A DNA stretch of 64,000 bases from Capitulum mitella (Eukaryota; Arthropoda; Thecostraca; Pollicipedomorpha; Pollicipedidae). The translations under genes and the position numbers were made by a program. The notes beneath the pieces are model-generated. The model made no database searches. It was not told where the DNA came from and worked only from the letters and a program-made list of their open reading frames with translations. Each line of letters begins with the position of its first letter. Position 1 is the stretch's first letter. The DNA is taken from assembly GCA_030062745.1 (NCBI GenBank), contig CP099844.1, forward strand, positions 25,916,596 through 25,980,595. Reading direction: 5' to 3'. Of the stretch, positions 27,401 to 38,662 are shown in pieces.

Positions 27401-28256
27401 TGCGTGCGATAGCTGAAGCGACGCCAGCCTGCTTCAGCATACATTTTTGGCCAGTCCCCTCCTTAACATGTTTGAAACGTCGACTGGAACCTGCTTAGCT
27501 TCCTCCTACTGTAACACTGTGACAGCCATACTAGAATATAGGGATTCGACAATTTGCTATCAACGAGCGCGGTCGTCGCCGTTGGGCAGCGTCGGCTTCC
27601 CTCAAATCACAACCGCTGTCCTGGCCAGTTACTACTTGTCATACTTCGCAAGGTCGTTTGTGCTATATGTATTTCCAGAGAGCTCAGAATGTGTGTTGTT
27701 TACATGAAAAGTGAACATCGTTTCATTCAAAATGAAACGCAATGCATTTCAGGATCTCAGAGAAAAGAGATAGCTGAAACGGAGACAACTCGTGGGCATA
27801 ATCCCAATTGGGCGATAATCACAGTCCTTATCTCTGCTGGGAGCAGAGGCAAGCTCTTGATCTTGGCGATTATCATTCCCGACGTGCCGTCTGAAATTCG
27901 AACCATCTTGTTTGCGACGGAAACCCCACATTGTTCGGAACTGAATCGTTAAAGAAACCCAGACATAACTTTTTGCTTTTTTTCTAGGCAATTACAGCTT
28001 CGTTCTTAAGTACCTGCCCATAAGAAGCTGAAGTCTGCAGTACACTGATCATCAGAAGGGACTTGACAGCGTCACGTCATAGTCATATGTTACTTGGGCA
28101 GTATTATTCACCGTCCATATCAATTTGTTTTTGTTATTCGCGCTCCTTCGTGGTACGTCATGTCCTTTCTTCAAACTAAAAAAAATGTCAGTCGGCCCAG
28201 TGTTTCAAAGAATTCGGACACTGTGTTTCTGAGCCTGCGGTAAACGTGGATGGTGC
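21416..28256. other. Intergenic, no supported gene
   Basis: CpG-rich blocks at about 22,920-23,130 and 23,500-23,960 produce long frames on both strands (one of 225 codons at 23,424) without domain signatures. A short (AC)n tract lies at about 22,827-22,845. From 24,000 the DNA is closer to average composition. I looked for splice-flanked exons and transposase motifs and found none convincing. A poly-G run sits near 26,138. Confidence 0.35.
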
Positions 28257-28516
28257 CAGGAACGTAGCCAAGGGGGGCCATGGGGGCCATGCTCCCCCGA
28301 GCCAAGCGGTCTACACTGGATACATAGCGATTTCGCATGAATACGAAACAATGGTCATATATATCTAGCAAAGCAAAATTATATGTATTTCTGTGGGTTA
28401 AATCTGAGGCCAGTTGCGTATAATTGCTGCTTTTTCCTATAAATTTCGTCATATGCCAGTGACATACGACAAAATTTGGCATTTCCCCCCTGGGGACAAC
28501 CTCGGCTACGTGCCTG
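28257..28516. mobile_element. hAT-like MITE (260 bp)
   Basis: Terminal inverted repeats are CAGGAACGTAGCCAAGG (left) and, read in reverse from the right, CAGGCACGTAGCCGAGG. The flanks GATGGTGC and GATGATGC match at seven of eight positions, a clear 8-bp target-site duplication. There is no coding capacity. Confidence 0.85.
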
Positions 28517-28594
28517 GATGATGCTGTGCCCACGAACTGTACCTTTATTTTACAAATGTCAACAATCAGATCAGTAGCATAGTGTGAGACGAAT

Positions 28595-28662
28595 TCCCGA
28601 CTGGGGGCGGCGTAGTGTTGTGGTTACCGTGTTCACCTTGCGGTGGCAACTTGAATTCCTTT
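28595..28662 (+). mobile_element. tRNA-derived SINE head
   Basis: A segment with TGTTGTGGTTACCGTG (A-box like), then GTTCACCTTGCGGTGGC, then ACTTGAATTCC (B-box like) has the order and spacing of the internal RNA polymerase III promoter of tRNA-related SINEs. The 3' limit of the element is not visible. The 97-codon frame at 28,615-28,908 begins inside it and is therefore doubtful. Confidence 0.45.
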
Positions 28663-28909
28663 TCAAAATTAAAGAAAAACCTGGAGAAAGTATTAGTTTT
28701 TCCTTTACACCATAGAAATGGCATTCTGCATGCAGTTAAGGTAGACAGCAAGGTATCAAAAGAAACGTTGCTGTTGTTAAATGAAAAATTTAAATACTTT
28801 CGACTTACTGATTTGCAGAAATCCATCAACCTGGTCATTTCAGTGAGTCATTTCATTTCATTTGTAAACCGTCTCAAAAGAAAGAGGATCAGACATATTC
28901 TTTTGTGAT

Positions 28910-29945
28910 ACGTTGCTGTGTTAAGCACTTAAGTCGTCATGAGAACTTTACGACATTACTTTATTTGGTACATACATTATAAGATTAAATGACTTATGGC
29001 CCTGGTCTAGAAGTTTCATTGGAGCTTTAGGGCAAAGAGGGGTAATGTCCTTAAACAAAATAAAAAATCTGTTGACAAAGCCTGAACATGAACTGCCACT
29101 TTTTTTAGAACAATGGCACCATTTCCTCATTGGTTCATGCTGTTTACAACGGCTGAACTGAGGTGACCATCAATATCTACACACTTTCAGTTGCCAGCAT
29201 CCAGCATGAGACCGCCAAAACATTGCATTCAACCTTTCGCTGAGCTGTCTCACCGATCCGTCACGTACCGTCATGCTTACCGATCCCAGATCAGGAACTC
29301 TGCAGCCGTAGGCCGAAAAAATGGTCGGTCGCCTGACACTAGTTCTTATCCGTCATGATAAAGTTTACAGCTTATTTGCCCCAAGCCTCACCGTTCCGCT
29401 GAGGCACAGCGTCGCTCGCCACGTGGGTCGCCACGTGTTGCCGCGCGACAATGAGCAGGCACCGGTGGTCGTGGAAGGAGGGGCTGTCCTCCACAGCAGG
29501 AGGGCCGGACGTGTCCTCCTGCACATACAGCAGCACATCGACCGTCGCCCTCTCGGCCAGGCGACCACACCGACTCCAGCGCTCTCCGACAGAACCGGCG
29601 AACACCTGCCGAACGCCGGAATCAACATCGCTCGCTTCCCGTGTCGACGACGGCTGCCCTACTTGTCCCGCGCGCAGCGTCTGTATCCCTGTTCACCGCT
29701 GCCTGTCTGTCCGCCTCCGCCTGTCTGCCATCTCCTGCTGCGCTCGCCTCTGCCGTCCCCTGTCTGCCGTCGTCTGACGCTGCGCCTCCGTCCAGTTGGC
29801 TGTTACTCTTACTGAAAGATATCAAACACGGTGAATTTCAGCTGACCTCAAAACGAAACAGCCAAGCCGCTGCCGAATTTCTGTTCAGACGATGCTCGTG
29901 CTACCACCTCAGTCGTACCGTGAGCACCCGAAACAGTTCGCATGG
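28910..29945. other. Intergenic, no gene seen
   Basis: A moderately GC-rich stretch at 29,400-29,800 is open in several frames on both strands. The translations are Ser/Ala/Cys-rich with no motif. Confidence 0.4.
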
Positions 29946-30115
29946 GCGTTGCAGAAATCGCCCTTGGCCGAGGCTCTCATAAAATGCATTGACAAGCACT
30001 ATCAGCTACCTGTGAAGAATCTGGTTTTTTGTTTGGACGTTGCAGAAATCGCCCCTGGCCGAGGCTCTCATAAAATGCATTGATACACACTATCAGTTAG
30101 CTGTGAAGAATCTGG
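29946..30115. repeat. 91-bp tandem duplication
   Basis: GTTGCAGAAATCGCCC occurs at 29,948 and 30,039. The following 70 bp, through CATAAAATGCATTGA and TGTGAAGAATCTGG, are repeated with few differences, so this is a recent two-copy tandem duplication. Confidence 0.9.
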
Positions 30116-32439
30116 GCCCGCCGCTCTAACCGTTTAACCGTGACAGCCCTCTCATAGGACGACGGGCGGACAAATGGAAGACAATGCATTTGCAATGCTG
30201 TACAAAGCAGTGTGCAAAAACTTCGTGGAATACAACATGATGTGATGACTGCAGACGATGATGATGATCATGTGATGTGCTGGTTGGGGTGTGCAGCAAA
30301 GCACGCAGTAACAAAGCTGCCATGAAAAATTTCATGCAGAAGTTCTTGCCTGCCTAATGGCATGAAAACAAGTCGGTGTACAGATGTATGCAGTGCAACA
30401 AAAGCAATCACAATATGAAAGTCTCCCATACAAGGCGTTTCAGATTCTGTTTCCAGAAAAGCTGGGATTCTTGCGTATGCACAAATATCATAAGCTTTAC
30501 TGTGCTTGGAGCGGGACAGACAGGAAAAGCAAAGTTATATTCATGCATATTCAGGTAATTTAACACGTATACAGTCACAGCAGTAGGTTAACAGTGGGCC
30601 ATGGGCATGGCGTAACAAACACATAGCAACAAGACTAAGTACGTTTATGTCGCGCTTGCTTTTTCCAGTGTCATCATTGTAAGCTCTTAATGCTTCCCGT
30701 CTGCTAACCAGACATGCACATAAATCCTAAAAATGCACCCCCAGAAACCGGGTGTCAGTGTGTGCGTCATTGTCATTTCATGTCAAGAGTCTGTTCTTAC
30801 TTCTGTTCTTAGTTGCTGGTTAGTGTGTTAAAGAATTTTATCAATCATGTGCAGTAGGCATATTGCAACGACAATTTCAACAACTTAGCCGAAAAATTCA
30901 CGAATAAAAACGGTGTTCTGTTCTATGTTATATTCCGCAACTTCCCAACAGCAGTGTTCGGCAGACACCTTGTGTCACATCCTCATTCCCTGTACCCTGC
31001 CTTTTCATGATACCAACCCATTGGGCTCGCATGTTTGCCTTTTATTTTCCATGCGCGAAGTAGCCTGATTTTAACGATGGTTGGGATCCGTAATGAATAT
31101 GAACATAAATGTATGCACAAATCTCATTAATTCATGTGTCGCACATCAAAACATATAACCTTCCTGATGCCCAACCGTGATTATTCAAAATGCAAATCAT
31201 TTCACTAACAGTATGATGGCATTAGTGGTGTTAAAAGTTTGCTGCGCACAAAATATATTTCAGTATCACCATTGGGGTAAACGTAGATAAACCGGCGGTG
31301 GGCAATCATCATCTGAGCTTAAAGATGCAGAAGGCCCAAGCAAGCTTTGAAGACATATATTGAGGAAAATCGTATTGGTCACCTCAGGCGATTAATTTCA
31401 GTTACGCAGCATGACTGAACAAAATGCAAGCAACAGCGTACTTTAACTATTCTCGTCACGACCAAAAGTTTTCTCATTGTCTTGAAAACATACAAAACTT
31501 TCGACCACCGAGCTCAGTTTGACGGAGCAGTTTGAGAATGGGTGTTGCGAGCTATGCTGCAATCTACTAGACAGAAACGGAAGTCTTATTCATAGTTATA
31601 CTTCCAACCAAGATGTTGGATGATGGTTGCTGATAGTCATACATGTTTGAAATGCGTATCAAAATGTACTGGATTAAACGTCATTTTAGTTGTATGATAC
31701 AGTTATTCATCTGAATGGTGATAATCATGCGATACCATTTTGTTGCAAAGTTTGCATCAGTTCACAAGTTTTTTCAGTGGAACAACCAGCCGGCAATGAA
31801 GTGGGCACTGTGGCGAGCAATATTAAATATTATTTTCCCGTAAAGTTGGCGCGTTCTGCCGTAAGCTAGATCACACCCCAGTAACGCCTGCACCCAACAG
31901 ATGGGGTTTAAGGGCTTTTGGAGTGCCCAAGCTCCCGCTCAATAGGGCCCGGACCCCCCCCCCCCAATAATTCGGGATTTTTAACATTAGGTCATGGTGG
32001 AGCATGGGAAGAATGGTCTCAAAAACATCAGAATTAGTTGGAATTAGCACTTGGACATGCAATAAATGTTTGCAAGGCCACTCCCCTGATCCCAGTTACG
32101 AAACTGGACAATGCAAATGTCCGCGTATTAATCTGCCCCTCTGCAGAGAACAATGACTGGCCACATACACCAAAATTGCTGATTGCTTGCTGCTCGTGTC
32201 ATCAACAGGCCGCTTCCCTGCCGCGCAGCGTCCGTTAAATCGGTCTGTGGCGCCAGATCGTATTTTCGGATGGGAGGGGAGCAAACGACTTTTCAGGGGC
32301 CCCTCGAACGGTGTGGGTCGCTTCTGGCGGCGTAGGTTCCTCACCACCAGCAACATTAATGGTACGCACGAAAGGGTTAATAATGATGATATTTGGAGTA
32401 ATATGACGCCACAAAAGGGCATTCACGGCACCAAAACAG
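30116..32439. other. Intergenic, AT-rich, with a probable transposon end
   Basis: Mostly AT-rich with no credible exon. At about 31,880-31,990 a G/C-homopolymer block (poly-C near 31,957) after GATGGGGTTTAAGG looks like the terminal region of another MITE. I could not find matching inverted repeats or a duplication. The missing C-terminal part of the transposase interrupted at 34,490 was looked for here and not found. Confidence 0.35.
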
Positions 32440-34489
32440 GACCTCAAGCCTAAAAAGGGCTCCCAAATCCCAAAATAGGGTCCCTTTAGCCATGAAGAAG
32501 GGCCACCTTGACTGGAAGGTCCTGACCCGACCTGGTGTCTCCTGGACAAAATCATCAATAAAAAAGACATCAACATAGGACCTCGAGTCCAAAAAGTGAC
32601 CCCAGATCTAAAAACAGGACTCCCTTGTCCCGAATTGACCTCCGCATGGACGAAATCCTGGGTACCCCGCTGCAGGGGCCCTAGTGTATCTGAGGACTTC
32701 CGGGAAGGCTTATGAGACCCTGAGACGGCAAGATGGCCCCGAAGACGGATAGACGGGCCCCTAAAACTCTCCATGGGCCCCAGGAAACGCAAGAGGGGCC
32801 CAACACGGCAAGCGGTCCATAAGACCGCCAAAAGTGCCAGAGAGGCCCCGGAAATGGTAAAAAAATTACATTACGAGGGTGTCTAGCACGGCATACGGAG
32901 ACCATGGCCAGACAGAAAAGCCCCTAAACAGAGATTCATCGGTGACATTCTCAACCTCGAGAGGAGGCCCAAACGGGCTACAATGGTCTTTCTGAGGGGT
33001 TCTTGATGCAGTCAGGGAGCCCCGGCAAGACCAAGTGGGTCCTGAGACGGCAAGATGTGCCCCTACACGACAGATGGCCTCTGAGACCGTTAAAAAGGTT
33101 GGAGGGTCCTTGCGAGGCGAAGACGGTAAGAGGGCCGCTAAGACGGCATGGGACTCTGGTCGGTCAGAGGACTCTTGAGTGTGTTAGACGGGCTCCTGAC
33201 ATGAAAACAGTTTCAGGACTCCTGTATGTACCCCTGAAACTGTCAGTGAGGCCCCTGAAGCGTCAACAAAGGCCCCTGATACAGCTAGAGGGACCCGAAG
33301 ACTCCCAGATATGTCCCCTGTAACAGAGGAAGACCCCTGATACAGCCATGGGGATCACCAGAGACGTTCAGAGGGCCCATGACACTGCATAGGGGTAATG
33401 AAATCGCCCAAAGGTTTGTTTTTGTACCTGGTGGAGAGCCCTGAGACAGAAAAAATGTTTCTCGTAAACGACAAGAAGGACACCTAGGACACCAGGGGAT
33501 TTGACTGAGACTGTAAGAGACTGCCTCTGAAACTGCCAACTAGAAGGCTCTAGCAATAGCCCCTATAGCAATAGCAAAGAGCCCCTAAAACGACCAGAGG
33601 GTCCCTGAAACGACTGAACCTTGAGACGTCCAAACAGCTCCTGAAACGGCCAAAGGACTTAGAGGATTGCCAAAGTCACCACCTATATCACTGCAGAGAG
33701 AGACTTCTGGAGGGCCCTTGTTACTATCCGTGGGGCTCTTTGGACGGCAAAAATGTTCCGGGGACAAGAGGAGGGAGTCCGAGATGGCTTAAGCGCCCCT
33801 GAAGTTACCAAATGGGCCACTGAGACTGTCCAAGGTGCCCCAAAACTGCCAAAGGGGCGCCTGAGACGCCCCGAGGGACAGGTGAAGCTTTAAAGGAACT
33901 TGAAACCACTAAAGGGCGCTGACACGGCAGACAGTCCGAGACAACCAAAACTGCCCCTGTATGTCCAAGAGCGAGCCTGAACTAAGCTGGAAAAAACGTC
34001 TTGAAACTACGAGGGCACAGAGGGGTTCCTGAGCCAAATACAGACATGACGTTTTAAATGGAGGGGGAAGCAACCGCCCAAAAATCCCGCCTTTTTGCCA
34101 TATTTTGGACACTTTGTACGGGAAGGAAACGCAAAGCCTTCCGAGATAAGGTGATGTGTTTGAATTTTTTGGGTTACTTGATATGGAAAAAAACAAAATT
34201 ATATGGAATATTTTCCACGGGCCCGGGCAGATTAGCGCTTTTGTATTGGTATTTACCATCTTGACACATTTCCAAGTATCATGCGTAACATAAAACAGTT
34301 TTTTTCGGTACACAACATAACATAAAACATAAGGTAAAACAAATCAATTAATAAGATAATTTCACATGTAACAACATGTTTTCCTATCTGAAGAACAAAA
34401 AAATAGGAGGAGGGATCGGTCGGGAGGGGACCCCGCGCTGATCCTTTGCCCCCTCCCCCCCCCGTTGCAAAATCCTGGATCCGACCCTG
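32440..34489. mobile_element. hAT-like non-autonomous element, copy 2
   Basis: Collinear with the 19,474-21,193 copy from 32,709 (ATGAGACCCTGAGACGGCAAG) to the right terminus. That terminus reads in reverse CAGGGTCGGATCCAGG. Shared landmarks in the same order include GATGCAGTCAGGGAGCCCCGG, CTGAACCTTGAGACGTCCA and the AT-rich TTATATGGAATATTTTCC block. The left side carries about 270 bp of extra subrepeats absent from copy 1. No left terminus or matching target-site duplication was identified, so it is truncated or rearranged there. It lies directly against the transposase pseudogene, whose frame stops at this element's right end. Confidence 0.8.
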
Positions 34490-35890
34490 AGACATCCCGC
34501 TCTTCAGACATTTTGTTTCTCTTTCTACAGACACCTTTGCGCAGTCCACAACCACCGGTGTGTTGGGGCGCCTTTTGAATCACTTTGTCTTGTTAACTAC
34601 GATCTCATCCTTATCAAGCCATAACAGGGCATCACCCAAAACAGCACTGAGAACGGGCAGTCTGCAAGAAAATTTCGCTGCACGTGGCCATGGATTTCCG
34701 AAAAAAGATGAACTGAAAGCTGAGTGGCCGCTTCAGTTTGAGCTCCATGCAGACCAGAACGATCTTCTCTTCCACGTCAGCATCACTGGAGTGTGTACAG
34801 CAATTCAAAACCAGAGATGCCTGTTGCAATGCACAGCTTCTCCTCACTGTCGAGCATGCCCGTGACTAGCTTTTGTTGGAGGGGATTTGTGCAGGCATTT
34901 GTGGTGGAAGAATGGGGCTCGCGCAGGCATGGTTGGTGCACTGTTTCAGATGGTTCTGGACTTTCCTGAGACGGATCTGGCAACAAAATGTATGACAGGC
35001 ATCCGAGGTAAAAAATACAAAACCAGACATTTAACCGTATTACAGTAACAACCACCTTTGTGATGGGGAAACCCTTCCCAATGTTGTAGGCACTATTTCA
35101 TTAATTCATAGCTTGAAAATGTGGACGGAACAACAGCCGGCGTCTTATACACATGGTCAGGCACATGAAACCACATTTAAGACATTACAGCTGCACTAAC
35201 CTGAATCCTGTGCATTCAAATAGGGCTCAAAAATGATCTGTATGTTACCGTTCCACTCGTCCATACGATCGGCTGGCTCCTCTTGGGCTTCCAAGTTCTG
35301 GTTTCCTCCTTTCCAGCATTAGGTGCCGGGCCTCTTTTTAGAACTTTTGGTATGGAGTGATGTTTTTTTCTAGGTTAGGGGATCGTAGATGTTCTGATGG
35401 AACGACACCTTTCTTCGGACTTGGCCGTAGACTGGGGTCTCCCGGAAACCAAAACCAGCTGGAATATGTCATGCAATGAAAAAAATTAGCTCGTGGCAAG
35501 TTGAAAATACACTGCATCAACAGCAGCCACTTTATGTTTTGGATGTTTTCGTTTTTCCGTTTTTGGACACAAATGTTTCTGGACACATATGTGAATAATG
35601 GAGATCTCTGCAACTTGGAAACAATGAACATTTGAGAAAACAGTGACAAAGGAAATGCTGTCCATTATGTAGTATCATTACATCTGGAGATAAACCATGA
35701 CAAAATGTGACATTATCTTAGATGTAAGGGATGTCCAATAAAGGCATTACCAGCATTCATCATTATTGTTCTCTGAACCACAAATGATACTGTAGTACAG
35801 CTTGCTTCATATAGCTCGGCGTATCATGGATTTTTAGACCTACCGTCAGCAAAACTCAATGTAAGCTCCATTTCTTGCAAGCAAGGCATT

Positions 35891-36044
35891 CAGGACGTTG
35901 GAATCGGGGGAGGGGAGGCAGGGGGAGCTGCCCCCAGCTTTGGGCAACATTTAACATTAACCCTGTGACGGTGCATGGAAAGAAACGAGGTAAAAATCAC
36001 ATTTACCCCCCCCCCCCGCCTTTACAGAGGCTCCACCACTCCTG
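35891..36044. mobile_element. hAT-like MITE with a perfect 8-bp duplication (154 bp)
   Basis: AAGGCATT stands immediately left (35,883-35,890) and right (36,045-36,052) of the element, a perfect 8-bp target-site duplication. The ends read CAGGACGTTGG (left) and CAGGAGTGGTGG (right, reversed). Inside are poly-G and poly-C runs around a CATTAAC...GCATGGAAAG core shared with 21,270-21,415. It sits in what would be an intron of the surrounding pseudogene. The perfect duplication makes it one of the younger insertions here. Confidence 0.9.
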
Positions 36045-36643
36045 AAGGCATTCAATCAATAATTGAGTCCTAATACCAGCCTGCTGAGCAGAGCATGGCA
36101 AAACCTGTGCATTCGCTGAATGTTTTGCGTACATAAAATGAAACTCACACTGAAGTTACTAGAACAGCGCAGAAATGTTTTAATGTTGAAAAGTGTAGAA
36201 CAAATTACTATTTGATCCATGCATTGTTATATAAATATGATTTATCTATACATTGTTAAAGTACCACAGTATCACTAGCGGACAGAACATATTAGCAGGA
36301 GAAGGTGCTCATTTTTTTCACACCCGAGATATCATTTTATTCAGACCTATCATGAGTTATATACTGAACTGACCATAACCCAAACAAAACTGTTTTGGCT
36401 TTTAATTTCATTTGCCAGACATTCACATCCTCCAGACTACGTCATGCTTTTGGAGCCACGGTTTGATAGTTGAAGACAGCATCTTTTATGAACTTTACAG
36501 CATTTTATATGGCATATGTGCAAGTAACTTACTAGAAACTGTGGGGCATTCATTCATGCCACTTAATCTACCCTGAAAACGTTTAACCACACTCACTTGC
36601 AACATGCGATCATCTTGCTTGAAGTGTCTGCTGAAGACTTTCA

Positions 36644-37132
36644 CAGGGGTGTTAATTTGTATTTTTTTTGAGAGGGCCCTGGCCCACCCATTGGTAATTT
36701 AATCCCCCAATATTGGTTTGGACCACCAATGTTTTCCGCCGGTTTTAAAGGGAAATGAATGATAATAACGAAAAGAACGACCGCAATAGATGAAGGGTAG
36801 GAAGAAAGTAAAGATTAAAGTCTAAAGCGATGTATCCATCTATCTATCTATCTATCTATGTATACACACACATATATATACATACATATATATATATATA
36901 CACATATATATATATATATATATATATAGTTATATAGTTAGATAGATAGATAGATAGATAGATATGGAGATAAAGCGATTTCCTGATTCCATAATTAGTA
37001 ACAAAATACTTTTAAATTTCCGTTCGCCAAAATTAAGTGAGCTAAAGCCATTGAGAAACTCACATTTGGGGGAGGTTACGTTATCGGGCCCTCGGCTCTG
37101 CCCCCAATCATTTACAGAAATCGACACATCTG
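36644..37132. mobile_element. hAT-like element with internal microsatellite (489 bp), in the THAP domain
   Basis: Termini are CAGGGGTGTTAATTTG (left) and, reversed, CAGATGTGTCGATTTCTG (right). Flanks GACTTTCA (36,636-36,643) and GATTTTCA (37,133-37,140) match at seven of eight positions. If the element and one flank copy are left out, the THAP frame reads through from SKHMK into VFSRHF, so this is a genuine insertion into formerly coding DNA. The middle holds (TATC)n, (TA)n and (GATA)n tracts at about 36,838-36,960. A second copy is at 59,502-59,940. Confidence 0.88.
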
Positions 37133-37335
37133 GATTTTCATGTGCTTGGAGGTTTGGCTCCCTATCTTAAGGCATACATGGCATCCTTTGTTCAAGGAAA
37201 ATCCTCAGGGAAGCAGTGAAAAGTCAGACCTGGGCTTTTCCTATGCCGTGGGTTGCACTGGGGAACGCAACAATAGACTCCGCGTATCCCTTTAGTATTC
37301 CCGCTTTTTAGGTTTTTTGTCTCGCGGCCCACCAT

Positions 37336-37671
37336 AGAATGTGCGGTATGCAAATCTACTAAATATATTCCAAAAATCAGACGTAGCAAAAATCGCTAAA
37401 CGCCACCAATAATTTAACAAAGAGTGCAGTCGCAGCCTTCCGTAACCAATCGTAATCCCGCGTCCTGAACGCACTGAACGCCGTGGAGGCAAACCGCGCC
37501 ACATTCAGTTATCTTCGTTTGAGTGGTTGAATCTCTTCCCGGCAGACGGTGACGATTTCGAATAAAACTGCGAATAGGATATTTTGGAGATATTCTCTCG
37601 CGGGAGAGCGCAGTGTGAAACTGCATGCACCGGTCCAGTTTTGCTCAAGTTCAAAATGCCACGACCAAAGC
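37336..37671. other. No gene identified
   Basis: The sequence upstream, on the minus strand, of the THAP fragment. No promoter motif or further exon was recognised. Short frames on both strands lack domain character. Confidence 0.4.
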
Positions 37672-38163
37672 GGGACATCTCGATCGGGCTGGAAAAGATC
37701 ATGGCATGGTCGCATTCCAAAGCTAACTGCCACAAAACGGTCGAACAAACGCAAACGGCAGCAGGTCTATGACACTCTCGACAATACGTTGCCTCTGTTT
37801 ACTAGACTCAGCGTGCCGCCATCGCAGACAATAAAGACAACAAACAGACGGACAGACGGACAGGCATGTCCTGCCGGCCGACTGCACACTGTTGACTGAA
37901 CAGTGAGACACAATGCCCGGACGGTGGCCCCCACCGTGCATCCGCGCACGAAGCGCGAGCACCTGGCGGGGACGAACCGGCCAAAACCCGGCTGTTCCCG
38001 TCAGCTGTTGAATAAATTTCCAGTTTTGAGGAGAAAGTCAGAAGACCGCGCTCGCTATGCACCCACAGGACGGCATACTGTTTACTAGTTACTCGTAACT
38101 TGCATATGAGTACACAATATGGTCTCACGTACGTACACACGTACATACGTACACCCCGTCCCC

Positions 38164-38214
<51 letters not shown>

Positions 38215-38575
38215 TGTATTTCGTTTTCGGTATCAGAATTTCAAAACAAAATCATTGTTCACTAAGATCTGTTTGATTCGTATCAATTCTGAATGTAGTA
38301 CTGTCCAGTCAGAACAATGATTAAATGGTTCAGTGACAAGTGCGCAGTCAGCCGGCAGGACATGCCTATCCGTCTATTCGTCTCATTGTTATCGTTATTT
38401 TCTCCGTCGGCGACACGTGGAATCTCGCAGCCTGGTAGAGAGGGGTAATGCAAGATCGAGAGTGCAATATGCCTGCTGCCATTTACGTTTGATCGACCGT
38501 TTTTTAGCTAGCTTCGAGATGCGACCACGCCGTGATTTCTTTGTCAGACTGATCAAGATTTCCCGGCTCTCCTTG
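37672..38575. repeat. Inverted pair of a 240-250-bp repeat
   Basis: The segment 37,672-37,912 read in reverse aligns over its length with 38,323-38,575. Shared blocks include GCCGGCAGGACATGCCT, TCGAGAGTG, CTGCTGCC and CGACCGTTTT, with overall identity by eye of roughly three quarters. The spacer of about 410 bp contains an (AT)n tract. The translations are related in both copies, so this may be two opposed fragments of one unclassified transposon. Confidence 0.75.
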
Positions 38576-38587
38576 TTAAATGTTGGA

Positions 38588-38636
<49 letters not shown>

Positions 38637-38662
38637 TTCTGTATATATATATATATATATAT
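38167..38662. repeat. (AT)n tracts at 38,167-38,212 and 38,588-38,662
   Basis: Two long AT dinucleotide arrays, the second interrupted by a short CATTTCTG block. The second starts immediately at the end of the right-hand arm of the inverted repeat. The Tyr/Ile repeat peptides translated from it are artefacts. Confidence 0.95.

Larger units (their letters stand above)
34490..37335 (-). pseudogene. THAP-DDE transposase pseudogene (ISL2EU/Harbinger-like)
   Basis: Read on the minus strand, an ATG at 37,335 opens a frame with a THAP start, GVYCCVPQCN followed by PGLTFHCFPED. After a frameshift THAP sequence continues to TSKHMK, is interrupted by the element at 36,644-37,132, and resumes as KVFSRHFKQDD up to a good splice donor at 36,591-36,596. 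A later exon-like block (about 35,460-35,340, acceptor CATATTCCAG) carries KKGVVPSEHL, like a THAP C-terminus. From an acceptor at 34,977 a further block has LVTGMLDSEEKLCIATGIS. After another frameshift comes VCMELKLKRPLSFQ...MATCSEIF, resembling the helix-turn-helix of DDE_Tnp_4 transposases. Near 34,550 VVDCAKVSVER resembles their IIDCTEIFIERP block with the first catalytic Asp. The remainder is cut off by the element ending at 34,489. Frameshifts and insertions make it a pseudogene. A dead host THAP gene is possible, but the DDE part favours a transposase. Confidence 0.7.

Noticed and set aside
32235..32831. 198-codon minus-strand frame
   Set aside because: It overlaps the left part of the subrepeat transposon and translates repeat sequence; copy 1 does not preserve the frame.
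36838..36962. Independent compound microsatellite
   Set aside because: The TATC/TA/GATA tract is the interior of the 489-bp element, and a related tract occupies the same place in the copy at 59.7 kb.
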